Positions 28,441 to 36,264 of a stretch of DNA of 64,000 nucleotides are shown here, piece after piece. The first letter of the stretch is position 1. Each line of letters starts with the position of its first letter. This DNA is from JALZMG01 sp963739975 (GTDB lineage: Bacteria > Actinomycetota > Acidimicrobiia > Acidimicrobiales > Ilumatobacteraceae), in the NCBI GenBank assembly GCA_963739975.1, contig CAVUCK010000022.1, forward strand, positions 248,001 through 312,000, in the 5' to 3' direction. A model generated the notes under the pieces. The model ran no database searches and was not told where the DNA came from. It saw only the letters and a program-made list of their open reading frames with translations. Both the position numbers and the translations under genes were made by a program.

Positions 28441-28480
28441 TGTCCATCCGGCGGCGCGGCGTTCGTCTCATCGATGAGAC
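28441..28480 (+). promoter_or_regulatory. candidate promoter and palindrome of the DGPF/ECF42 operon
   Basis: TGTCCA (28441-28446) is followed after 17 bases by CGTCTC (28464-28469), a plausible ECF-type pair. GTCTCATCGATGAGAC (28465-28480) is a perfect 16-bp palindrome covering the -10 region. The downstream operon encodes an ECF42 sigma factor, so autoregulation is expected. Confidence 0.45.
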
Positions 28481-28519
28481 TCGGTGAACGGCGCCGAGCT
28501 CGACCGAGAGGAACCCACC

Positions 28520-28864
28520 ATGCCCACCTACGCAGCGCTCATCTACAGCCCCGACCTGGATTGGTCCGCCCCGGAGCAGGCTCCTGTGTCCGAGCAGTAC
28601 AGCCAGTTCGGCCAGGAGCGGGGCGAGCACATCCGAGGCGGCGCGGCGCTGTACCCGACGTCGACGGCGACGGTCGTGCGCGTCACCGGCGGCCGGGGCG
28701 GCGAGATGGTCACCAGTGACGGCCCGTACGCCGAGACGAAGGAGGTCCTGTCGGGCTTCTACTTGCTCGAGTGCGCCGATCTCGATCAGGCGATCAAGCT
28801 GGCGGCAGAGATCCCCGCCGCCTGGGACGGCGCCGTCGAGGTGCGGCCCGTCATCCCGATGTGA
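28520..28864 (+). CDS. YCII/DGPF-domain protein
   Basis: 114 residues of the YciI-like ferredoxin fold, with the DGPF-type motif as SDGPYAETKEVLSGFYLLEC and a C-terminal strand GAVEVRPVIPM. These small proteins are the regular genomic partners of ECF42 sigma factors and may act in oxidative chemistry; their role is unproven. GAGAGGAAC precedes the ATG. The stop overlaps the sigma GTG. Confidence 0.92.
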   Translation: MPTYAALIYSPDLDWSAPEQAPVSEQYSQFGQERGEHIRGGAALYPTSTATVVRVTGGRGGEMVTSDGPYAETKEVLSGFYLLECADLDQAIKLAAEIPAAWDGAVEVRPVIPM

Positions 28865-30105
28865 CCGCCGGCGGGCGGGACGAGGCGGCCGGATTGGCCG
28901 AGGTGGTGCGCGTCGAGGGCGGCCGGATCCTGGCCGTCCTCGCCGCCACCACCGGTGACCTGCAACTGGCCGAGGACGCCGTCCAGGATGCCGCCGTGGC
29001 GGCACTTGAGGTGTGGCCGCGCACCGGTCGGCCGGTCGATCCGTCGGCCTGGTTGTACGTCGCCGCCCGACGCAAGGTGATCGACGTGGTGCGCCGCGAG
29101 TCGAGTCGTGGGGCACGTGAATCGGCGGCGTCCGAACTGGTCACCCTGCTGGCGACCGATCCGCCGGCCCCGGCGCGGCTGCGTGACGACACGCTGCGAC
29201 TGCTGTTCACGTGCTGCCACCCGGCGCTGTCGATCGACGCCAGCGTGGCCCTCGCGCTGCGCACGCTGTGCGGCCTGGCGACCGACGAGGTCGCCCGCGT
29301 GCTGCTCGTCGGCGAGGCCACGATGGCCAAGCGCCTGGTGCGAGCCAAGCAGAAGATCGCCGCGGCCAGGATCCCGTATCGCATCCCTGCCGAGGACGAG
29401 CTCCCCGGTCGCCTCGCCGGTGTCGCCGCGGTGGTCCACCTCGTGTACACCGCCGGCCACCACGCCCCTCGCGAGGAGGTCGTGCGCCCCGAGCTGTGCG
29501 ACGAGGCCGTGCGCCTGGCTCGGTTGCTGGTCGAGATGCTCCCCGGCCCGACGACCGACGCGCTGCTGGGGCTGCTGCTGCTGACGGACGCCAGGCGACC
29601 GGCGCGGCTGCGGGCCGACGGCGAGCTGGTCACGCTGGCCGACCAGGACCGCCGGCGGTGGCGGCGGTCCGACATCGACGAGGGCATCGCCGCGCTGAAC
29701 CGTTCGCTGGCGGCGACGGACGGCCGCGCCGACACCTACCAACTGCAGGCCGCCATCGCCGCCTGCCACGCCACGGCACCGACCTACGAGGCCACCGACT
29801 GGCGGGAGGTGCTGCGCCTCTACGACCTCCTCGCCGCATTGCGCCCGAACCCGGCCGTCGAGCTGAACGCCGCCGTCGCTGCCGGCGAGGCGGACGGCCC
29901 GACCGCCGGGCTGGCCCGCCTGCACCGCATCGCCGAGCGCGACCGCGACCACCTCTGGCACCTGGCGCGCGCCGAGCTGCTGGTGCGCGACGGCCGTCCG
30001 GACGAGGCCAACGGCGACTTCGCGCGAGCGCTCGCCGACGCCCCTGGCGCCGCCGAACGACGGCACATCCGCCGCCGCCTCGCCGCACTTCCTGCCACCC
30101 CCTGA
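28861..30105 (+). CDS. ECF42-type sigma factor with C-terminal TPR-like extension
   Basis: 414 residues. Sigma regions 2 (LQLAEDAVQDAAVAALEVW, WLYVAARRKVIDVVRRE) and 4 (LTLCGLATDEVARVLLVGEATMAKRLVRAKQKI) occupy the first 190 residues; a long helical extension (about 200-414) ends in tetratricopeptide-like repeats. ECF42 members have no anti-sigma factor and are controlled by this extension. GTG overlaps the DGPF stop (GTGA), the typical pairing. Confidence 0.92.
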   Translation: MTAGGRDEAAGLAEVVRVEGGRILAVLAATTGDLQLAEDAVQDAAVAALEVWPRTGRPVDPSAWLYVAARRKVIDVVRRESSRGARESAASELVTLLATDPPAPARLRDDTLRLLFTCCHPALSIDASVALALRTLCGLATDEVARVLLVGEATMAKRLVRAKQKIAAARIPYRIPAEDELPGRLAGVAAVVHLVYTAGHHAPREEVVRPELCDEAVRLARLLVEMLPGPTTDALLGLLLLTDARRPARLRADGELVTLADQDRRRWRRSDIDEGIAALNRSLAATDGRADTYQLQAAIAACHATAPTYEATDWREVLRLYDLLAALRPNPAVELNAAVAAGEADGPTAGLARLHRIAERDRDHLWHLARAELLVRDGRPDEANGDFARALADAPGAAERRHIRRRLAALPATP

Positions 30106-30110
30106 CCTCC

Positions 30111-30194
30111 CCATCGGAGGGTTTGGCTGCATCGGAGGGTTTGCGTCCCCCTGCCGGTACGCAAACCCTCCGGTGCGCTCAAACCCTCGGATGG
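30111..30194. repeat. repeat family D, copy 1 (nested inverted repeat, bidirectional terminator candidate)
   Basis: Outer arms CCATCGGAGGGTTTG (30111-30125) and CAAACCCTCGGATGG (30180-30194) enclose inner arms CGGAGGGTTTGCGT (30133-30146) and ACGCAAACCCTCCG (30159-30172). It lies between the convergent ECF42 and WS/DGAT genes and fills nearly the whole gap. Confidence 0.8.
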
Positions 30195-30200
30195 TACGCG

Positions 30201-31598
30201 TCAGCGGGTGGCGGCGACGAGGTCGTCGAAGGACTCCTGGAGGCAGTCGGCGTACACGGCCGGGTCGGGCATCATCTCCCGGCAGGCCGTGACCGAGATC
30301 GAGATCTGCCCGTCGTAGCTGAACACCGGGTGGATGATCCCCATCCCGTCCGTCACGGGACCGATCCCGTACAAGGACAGCATCTTGGCCCCGGCCATGT
30401 ACAGCGGGACCTGCGGGCCCGGCACGTTCGTGATGACCGTGTTGATCGGCATGCTGGCCCGGTTGGCCAGGCTGAACCGGCCGGCCGTGCGGGCCGCCAG
30501 GCCGGCCAGCGCCCACGGCACGAACTGCGTGTAGTCGCTGAGCGTGCGGGCACCGATGGCGTTCGTCGTGGCCTTCGAGGCCTGCGTGCTGGCGTACACC
30601 TCCTGCAGCCGTTCCAGCGGGTCTTCGACGTCGGTCGGCAGGCCGACGACCATCGCCGCCACCTGGTTGCCCATCGTCCCGGACTCGTCCTGGGTGCGCA
30701 CGGAGATCGGCGCCATCGCCTGCAGCGGGGCGTCGGGCAGTTCGTCCTTGTCCTGCAGGTACTGACGCAGCGCTCCCGTCACGACGGCGACCACGGCGTC
30801 GTTGATCGTGGCGCCCGGCACCGCGGCCTTGATCTTGCGCATCGACGCCAGCGGAAAGCTGCGGCCGTCGACGACCCGATGCGGCGTGATGGTCCCACTG
30901 AACCGCGTGCGCGGCGCCGACGGGACCGCACGGCGCAGCGCGCCGATGTTGCCGAGCGTCGAGCGCATCGTCCGGCGCGCCAGGCGGGCGAAACGCAGCG
31001 GCTGGGCGGCGTTGTTCAGGCTGGCCCGACCGAGCAGCTCGACGGCGTTCGGCACCCGCTCGGCTCGGAACTCGTCGGCGACCACGACCCCGTCGGGATC
31101 TGGCGTGGAATCGTGGATCACCGCCGTCATCTCGGCACCCGACACACCGTCGATGGCGGCGTGGTGGACCTTGCTGAGGATGGCGAACGACCCGGGCGGT
31201 ACCCCGCCGATGTTGTCGAGCCCCTCGATGACGTAGAACTCCCACAGCGGGCGGTCGAGGTCGAGGGCCCGAGCCTGCAGCCGGGCCGCCTGGATGCACA
31301 GCTGGCGCCAGTCGCCCGGTTTGGGCAGGGCGATGTGGCGCACGTGGAACTCGAGATCGAAGTCGGGATCGTTGACCCAGTACGGGTGGTCGAGGTCGAG
31401 CGGAACGCGCAGCAGCTTCTCCCGGTACGACGGGACGAGCGGCATGCGTGACGTGATGTGCTCGAGGATCCCTTTGAACGTCACCGTTGCGTTCGGCGCC
31501 GTGCTGGGGTCGTAGATCGCCACCGAACCGATGTGCATGGGCGCCCGGGGCGCCTCCAGGTACACGAACGACGCGTCCATCCCACTGAGCTGGCGCAT
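30201..31598 (-). CDS. WS/DGAT/MGAT family O-acyltransferase
   Basis: 465 residues. Catalytic HHAAIDGVSG (His145, His146, Asp150) and the C-terminal NVPGPQVPLYMAGA motif identify a wax ester synthase/diacylglycerol acyltransferase, which makes storage lipids from acyl-CoA and an alcohol or diacylglycerol at the membrane. AAAGGAG eight bases before the ATG at MRQLSGMDASF fixes the start. Storage lipid synthesis fits with the nearby acyl-CoA synthetase. Confidence 0.95.
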   Translation of the reverse strand: MRQLSGMDASFVYLEAPRAPMHIGSVAIYDPSTAPNATVTFKGILEHITSRMPLVPSYREKLLRVPLDLDHPYWVNDPDFDLEFHVRHIALPKPGDWRQLCIQAARLQARALDLDRPLWEFYVIEGLDNIGGVPPGSFAILSKVHHAAIDGVSGAEMTAVIHDSTPDPDGVVVADEFRAERVPNAVELLGRASLNNAAQPLRFARLARRTMRSTLGNIGALRRAVPSAPRTRFSGTITPHRVVDGRSFPLASMRKIKAAVPGATINDAVVAVVTGALRQYLQDKDELPDAPLQAMAPISVRTQDESGTMGNQVAAMVVGLPTDVEDPLERLQEVYASTQASKATTNAIGARTLSDYTQFVPWALAGLAARTAGRFSLANRASMPINTVITNVPGPQVPLYMAGAKMLSLYGIGPVTDGMGIIHPVFSYDGQISISVTACREMMPDPAVYADCLQESFDDLVAATR

Positions 31599-31693
31599 GG
31601 CGACGACTCCTTTCCCCGGTTTCGGACCTCGCGGCGTTGCTCCGCGAGTCTGCCCCAGCCGCGGCGGTACGCGGACCGGCATCCGACGGGTCG

Positions 31694-32908
31694 TCAGCGC
31701 ACCTGGTCGGGGTACAGCGCCTGGATGACGTTGAGGGCGACGGTCAGTGTCGGCGTCGTGGAGTTGGTCGACTCGTTGGCGATGAAGACGATCTGCGTGT
31801 CGGTCTGCGGGCGGGTCATCACGACCGAGCTGTACCCGAAGATGGCCCCGTCGTGGCCGAGGAACTCGTTGAGGTTGGTGATCCCGAGGCCGTAGCCGAA
31901 GTTGAGCGCCTGGCCGTCGAACTTGCGGGTCTTCAGACGCAAGGCTTGGGTCTCCGGCGTGAGCAGCGTGCCCTCGACGAGCTCAGTGCCCCACGTCTGG
32001 AGGTCGGCCAGCGTCGAGATCATCGCCCCTGCGGTGGACGGGACGGCCGGGTTGACCTCGTCGACGACCCGCGGCGGGTTGGCCTCGTTGTCGAAGGGCT
32101 CCCCGCCATCGGGGACGTAGGACGTCGGGTGCGGCTCGGGGATCTTGACATCGGTCGGGTAGGACGTCGACGTCAGACCCAGCGGCTCGACGATCTTGGT
32201 GGTGATCACCTCGCCGGCCGTCTGCCCGGTCGCCTCCTGGATGACCATCCCCAGCAGGGCGTAGTTGGAGTCGCAGTAGGCGACCTTCTCGCCCGGCGCG
32301 AAGTCGGGACCGGGTGACTCGGCGATGACCGCCAGCGTGTCTGCGTCAGTCCAGGCCAGGGTCGGATCGGCGGTGAAGCGCTCCCCGAACGAGTCGTTGG
32401 CCGTGAAGTCGGGAATGCCCGAGCACATGCCGAGCAGGTCGGCGAGCGTGGCGACGTCCCCGTTGATCACGCCGGGCACGTACGTCTCGAGCAGGTCGTC
32501 GAGCGCCAGCGCGCCCTCGTCGACGAGCGCCAGCACGGCCGCGGCCGTGAACGTCTTGGTGATGCTGGCGATCCGCACGAAGTCGTCGGCCCGGAACGGC
32601 TCGCCCGTCTCGAGGTCGACGACGCCGGTCGAGCCGGTCCACACCCCGTCGCCGATGCGCACGACGCCGGCCAGTCCGGCCACACCGGTCGCCGCGAACT
32701 GCTCGGCGAAGATGTCGTCGAGCTGCGCCATGGTCGCCTCGTCCATCACCGGCAGGCTGACCGCCGCCGGCGCGCTCGACGGCGCTCCGGCCGTCGTGGT
32801 CGTTGGGGCTGCGCTCCCGCCGTCGTCGTCGGACCCGCAGGCGGCGACCAGCGCCGCCAACGACACCGCGCCGCCGGCGGTCAGGAAGCTCCGTCGATCG
32901 ATCGCCAT
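31694..32908 (-). CDS. lipoprotein serine hydrolase (beta-lactamase/DD-peptidase fold)
   Basis: 404 residues. The N-terminus combines a twin-arginine-like start (DRRSFLTAGGAVSLAALVA) with a lipobox (LVAAC, Cys24), so it is exported and lipid-anchored; a Ser/Thr/Ala-rich linker follows. Nucleophile SITK (Ser115, Lys118). The usual Tyr-Ser-Asn is YCDSNY (Tyr211), a variant. A GHDGAIFGYSS segment stands for the KTG/HxG box. GGAGGAA precedes the ATG. Cell-wall peptide or ester substrate unknown. A CTCGCGG/CCGCGAG hairpin lies downstream. Confidence 0.9.
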   Translation of the reverse strand: MAIDRRSFLTAGGAVSLAALVAACGSDDDGGSAAPTTTTAGAPSSAPAAVSLPVMDEATMAQLDDIFAEQFAATGVAGLAGVVRIGDGVWTGSTGVVDLETGEPFRADDFVRIASITKTFTAAAVLALVDEGALALDDLLETYVPGVINGDVATLADLLGMCSGIPDFTANDSFGERFTADPTLAWTDADTLAVIAESPGPDFAPGEKVAYCDSNYALLGMVIQEATGQTAGEVITTKIVEPLGLTSTSYPTDVKIPEPHPTSYVPDGGEPFDNEANPPRVVDEVNPAVPSTAGAMISTLADLQTWGTELVEGTLLTPETQALRLKTRKFDGQALNFGYGLGITNLNEFLGHDGAIFGYSSVVMTRPQTDTQIVFIANESTNSTTPTLTVALNVIQALYPDQVR

Positions 32909-32985
32909 GGTCGTTCCTCCACCTCTGGACCGTAACCAGCGTCGCAGATCAGCGAACGGTGGACGGTCATCCAGCTGACGGCCCG

Positions 32986-33474
32986 TCAGGCTGGCCGCCA
33001 GCGGCGGACTGGCGCCGCTCCGAGCGCGTTGATCGACGCGACGGTCGGACGCAGCTCGACGAACAGGGCCTCCGGGTCCTCGGGGCCACTGAAGAACATG
33101 CCCGGGTCGTAGGGCAGCACGCCGGCGGCCCAGAGCGCGGCCGTCTCGGCGGGATCCTCGACGAGTCGTGCCGTCGCCCGGATCAGGATGTTGGCGTCCG
33201 GCTGCGGAGCGCACGTCATCGCCACCTCCTGGCAGTTGCGGAGGTTGGTCGCCTTCTGCGAGCTGGCGAACGTCGAGATCCAGAGACGTTCGTCGGCCCA
33301 CCCGGGCATCACCCAGGCGACGTGGGGACGGTGGTCGCTGCCGGACGTGGCCAGGAAGACGCCGTCACCGGCGTGGTTCACGGCGGCCACCAGCTCGTCC
33401 CAGGAGAGCGGCAGCGCCTCGGCGGCGGTGGGTGTGGTGGCGGTGGGTGTGGTGGTCGTCTGGTTGCTGGTCAT
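32986..33474 (-). CDS. pyridoxamine 5'-phosphate oxidase family protein
   Basis: 162 residues from MTSNQTTTTP. A Thr-rich N-terminus precedes the split-barrel domain: GDGVFLATSGSDHRPHVAWVMPGWADERLWIST and AMTCAPQPDANILIRATARLVEDP. A flavin- or F420-binding role is inferred from the family. It is divergent from a WYL-type regulator, with a 27-bp operator-like dyad between them, and is therefore its likely target. Confidence 0.85.
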   Translation of the reverse strand: MTSNQTTTTPTATTPTAAEALPLSWDELVAAVNHAGDGVFLATSGSDHRPHVAWVMPGWADERLWISTFASSQKATNLRNCQEVAMTCAPQPDANILIRATARLVEDPAETAALWAAGVLPYDPGMFFSGPEDPEALFVELRPTVASINALGAAPVRRWRPA

Positions 33475-33492
33475 GGCTCGCACCGTAGGGAG

Positions 33493-33519
33493 CGTTGCGG
33501 ACCGATCCTGTCCGCAACG
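33493..33519. promoter_or_regulatory. 27-bp operator candidate between the PPOX and WYL regulator genes
   Basis: CGTTGCGGAC-N7-GTCCGCAACG, ten-base perfect arms. A further half-site TGCGGAC (33530-33536) abuts the regulator ATG. The position between divergent genes suggests that the WYL protein binds here and controls both. Confidence 0.65.
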
Positions 33520-33536
33520 GGCGAGACTCTGCGGAC

Positions 33537-34559
33537 ATGGCCGTCGACCACGGCGATCCCGCTGAACGGGCGCTGGCCCTCCTGTCGAGCCTGACGGCTC
33601 GGGCCCACTGGTCCGGCGCGGAGTTGGCGGCCCGCCTCGGTGTCACGACGCGCACCGTGCGTCGCGACGTCGACCGGCTCCGCCGCCTCGGCTACGAGAT
33701 CGAGGCGTCCTCGGGCACCGAGGGCGGGTACCGCCTGCGCGCCGGCGCCGTCGTCCCGCCGCTGTTCCTCGACGCCGACGAGGCCGTGGCAGTGGTCAGC
33801 GCGCTGCTCGCCGCCGCCGGCAACGCGACGACGGGGATGGTCGAAGCGTCCACCCGCGCCCTCGCCAAGCTGCACCACGTGTTGCCGGCAGCCGTGCAGG
33901 GGCGGGCGGACGCGGTGCGCCGGGCCGCCCGCATCGCGTCGATCGGACAGGCACCGGTCGTCGAGCCGACGCGCGTCGCCGCGCTCGCCGAGGCCTGCCG
34001 CGACGGCGTGGCGATCCGCTTCGACTACCGGGCCCGCGACGGCCGCCCATCGCAACGCCGGGTCGAGCCGAACGCCCTCGTCACGGTGCGCAGCGTCTGG
34101 TACCTCGTCGCCTACGACCTCGACCGGCGTGATTGGCGGGTGTTCCGGGTCGACCGGATCGGCGGCGACATCGAGCGCACGGGGCACGGGGTGACGCGCC
34201 GGTCCGTGCCCGGCGGCGACCCGGTCACGTTCCTCGGCACGTCGCTGGCCGAGATGACCTACGTCCACACGGTGACGATCGAGCTGGCGATCGATCGGGA
34301 CGCCGCACTCGCCCAGCTGCCCTGGCTCAACCCACTACGCGTCGAGCGGACCGGCGACCGGTCGTGCCGAGTCCAGCTCGGGGCGGCCGACCTCACCGAG
34401 CTGACCCGCCAGGTGGTCGACGTCATGGGGATCGGCGCCACGACGAGTCTGCGCGGGACGGACGCCGTGCACGACCACCTCGCCACCGTCGCCGCCTCGC
34501 TGCACGACGTGCTCGACACCACCAAGCACGGGCTGGGCGGCGCGGCGGAGCGTCCCTGA
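33537..34559 (+). CDS. YafY/WYL-domain transcriptional regulator
   Basis: 340 residues. N-terminal winged helix-turn-helix (about 10-65; WSGAELAARLGVTTRTVRRDVDRLRRLGY), then a WYL domain (about 135-215; GVAIRFDYRARDGRPSQRRVEPNALVTVRSVWYLVAYDLDRRDWRVFRVDRI) and a C-terminal extension. WYL domains sense nucleic acids or small ligands. It likely regulates the divergent PPOX gene and itself through the dyad upstream. Confidence 0.93.
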   Translation: MAVDHGDPAERALALLSSLTARAHWSGAELAARLGVTTRTVRRDVDRLRRLGYEIEASSGTEGGYRLRAGAVVPPLFLDADEAVAVVSALLAAAGNATTGMVEASTRALAKLHHVLPAAVQGRADAVRRAARIASIGQAPVVEPTRVAALAEACRDGVAIRFDYRARDGRPSQRRVEPNALVTVRSVWYLVAYDLDRRDWRVFRVDRIGGDIERTGHGVTRRSVPGGDPVTFLGTSLAEMTYVHTVTIELAIDRDAALAQLPWLNPLRVERTGDRSCRVQLGAADLTELTRQVVDVMGIGATTSLRGTDAVHDHLATVAASLHDVLDTTKHGLGGAAERP

Positions 34560-34615
34560 CGACGTGGCAGGGTGGTCCCCGCCGGCCTCCGGACGGCCGG
34601 CGGGAGGACATCGTC

Positions 34616-35680
34616 GTGTCGGACGGAGCAGGTGGATCGACCGGCGGAGCGAAGCGCGGTCGCCCGGCCGGCCGGTTCCAGCGGCAACCTGCGGCGACAT
34701 CGGCGGCCAGCTCGGAAGCGAACGAGCAGGGCGTCACGGCGCCCGGCGGAACCGAACCCGAGCCCCTGCCAGCACCGGATCCGACTCGTCCGCCGCCGAC
34801 GCTCCCCCCACCGGCTGGTCCGCCGATGGCGACCCGGCGGGTCGAGCAGGGCGACCCGGGCCCACCGTCGCCGTCGATCGATCGGGGCGAGGAACGTGAC
34901 CGCCCGTCGAGGACCCGACTGCTGATCGCTGTCGTCTCCGGTGCGGCGCTCGTGGTCGCGCTCGGCCTGGTCCTGGTCACGCGTTCGGACGACGGCGGCA
35001 GCGGCATCGGTTCGAACTCCGTGGCGACGGACCCGACCACCGTCGTGACCTCCGCGCCCCAGATGACCGCCACGACCGCAACGAGCAGCACGACGGCCGT
35101 GGACGACTCGCCGGCCACGACGGTGTCCATCCCGCCGTCGACCATCGCCTCCATGAGCCCGCCGAGTGCAGTGCCGGAACCAACCCCCGCGCCGACCGTG
35201 CCGCCGCCACCACCTCCACCCCCGACGCAGCCGACCGGCACTGCGGTGCTCGACGATCCGCTGCCGTCGGGCCTGCCGAGCGCCGACGTCGCTGCATCCC
35301 TTGCCCTCGCCCAGCGGCTCGGCGCCGCATTGGCGGCCGGTGACTGGGAGGCCGCCCGGCAGCTCAACCCGGCGTTGCGCTCACTGACCGACGCCCAGTT
35401 CGAGTCCGGCTATGGCGGCCTCGATCGGTCGGCCCAACTCCTCGTCGACGCCCGCCGAACCGACGGCGCCGACCGGTTGCTCGTCGTCACGATCGCCAAC
35501 GAGCACGGCGGTGCGCAGACCTCGCTCTACTGCATCGAGTCGACGGTCAGCGCAGGCGGCGAGGTCCGCCAGACGTCGACCGCGACGTTGGATCGCTACG
35601 CCGGCACCCTCGGCATCGAAGACGTCACCGGCGACCCAGTGATCAGGGACCTGATCCGCGCCGAATGCACCCTGCAGTGA
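34616..35680 (+). CDS. single-pass membrane protein with proline-rich linker, function unknown
   Basis: 354 residues; GTG start with GGGAGGAC six bases upstream. Order: a 100-residue polar, proline-rich cytoplasmic part, one transmembrane helix (about 101-122, LLIAVVSGAALVVALGLVLVT), a Thr/Ser/Pro-rich outer linker with a run of nine prolines, and a folded C-terminal domain (about 200-354) with DWEAARQLNPALRSLTDAQF and two cysteines (LYCIES, AECTLQ) that could form a disulfide. It resembles surface or signalling-receptor sensors in plan, but no family is recognised. Confidence 0.65.
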   Translation: MSDGAGGSTGGAKRGRPAGRFQRQPAATSAASSEANEQGVTAPGGTEPEPLPAPDPTRPPPTLPPPAGPPMATRRVEQGDPGPPSPSIDRGEERDRPSRTRLLIAVVSGAALVVALGLVLVTRSDDGGSGIGSNSVATDPTTVVTSAPQMTATTATSSTTAVDDSPATTVSIPPSTIASMSPPSAVPEPTPAPTVPPPPPPPPTQPTGTAVLDDPLPSGLPSADVAASLALAQRLGAALAAGDWEAARQLNPALRSLTDAQFESGYGGLDRSAQLLVDARRTDGADRLLVVTIANEHGGAQTSLYCIESTVSAGGEVRQTSTATLDRYAGTLGIEDVTGDPVIRDLIRAECTLQ

Positions 35681-35705
35681 CGTCGGCTCGCCCGGTGCGT
35701 CCGGT

Positions 35706-36107
35706 TCAGACCTCATGGTCCGAGGAGGGACTCAACAGGGAGGTGAGGAGACACGCAGCACGAGGCCGAGCCCGACGAGGAGCGAGGCGATCGCGACGAC
35801 GGTCCAGCTCGCACCCCCCGTGCTGGGCAGCTCGTCGGAGACGAGTCGGGTTTCGCCGCTGCGCACCCGCGTCGGCGACAGCGGGCAGGACGGCAGGGCC
35901 GCTCGAGCCCGGTTCGACGAGGGTCCAGATGTCGGCGCCGTTGCCGAAGCCCGACTCGAACACGACCGTCGGACTGCCCGTGCCGCGACACTCGAGGTAG
36001 CGCCGACGACCGCCTCCGACGTCGACCAGACCGGCGACGTCTCCGTCGGATGTTCCGGGTCGGCGAGCTCGCCCTCCCCCCACGACCCGCGCCGAGTTCG
36101 CCGACAT
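35706..36107 (-). pseudogene. remnants: alpha/beta-hydrolase N-terminus joined to an LPxTG tail
   Basis: One frame gives VDVGGGRRRYLECRGTGSP, TVVFESGFGNGADIW and GPAVLPAVAD, the start of an alpha/beta-hydrolase that stops before its nucleophile. In another frame (to 35732) the same strand gives ELPSTGG, a hydrophobic helix SWTVVAIASLLVGLGLVL, an Arg and a stop, i.e. a sortase-type C-terminal signal without a surface protein. Homology switches near 35870, consistent with a deletion that fused two unrelated genes. The 584-bp stretch 35681-36264 has no other gene. Confidence 0.6.
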
Positions 36108-36123
36108 GTCGCGCCGCGTGGCA

Positions 36124-36195
36124 ACTGGGCGCGGAGGTTCTCAATCCCCCTTCTGGGCGCGGAGGTTCTCGAAAGCGAGAACCTCCGCGCCCAGA
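36124..36195. repeat. hairpin with extra direct copy of one arm (element C)
   Basis: TCTGGGCGCGGAGGTTCTCG (36152-36171), loop AAAG, and the exact reverse complement (36176-36195). A direct copy of the first arm (CTGGGCGCGGAGGTTCTC) is at 36125-36142. It lies between the remnants and the stop of the PEP-utilising gene, and could be its terminator. Confidence 0.8.
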
Positions 36196-36264
36196 TGCTG
36201 ACGGCAGCATGGTCCGGCCCTCCGATGTCGCCCTCCGTCGCCCACACCTCGACGGGCTCGTTGG

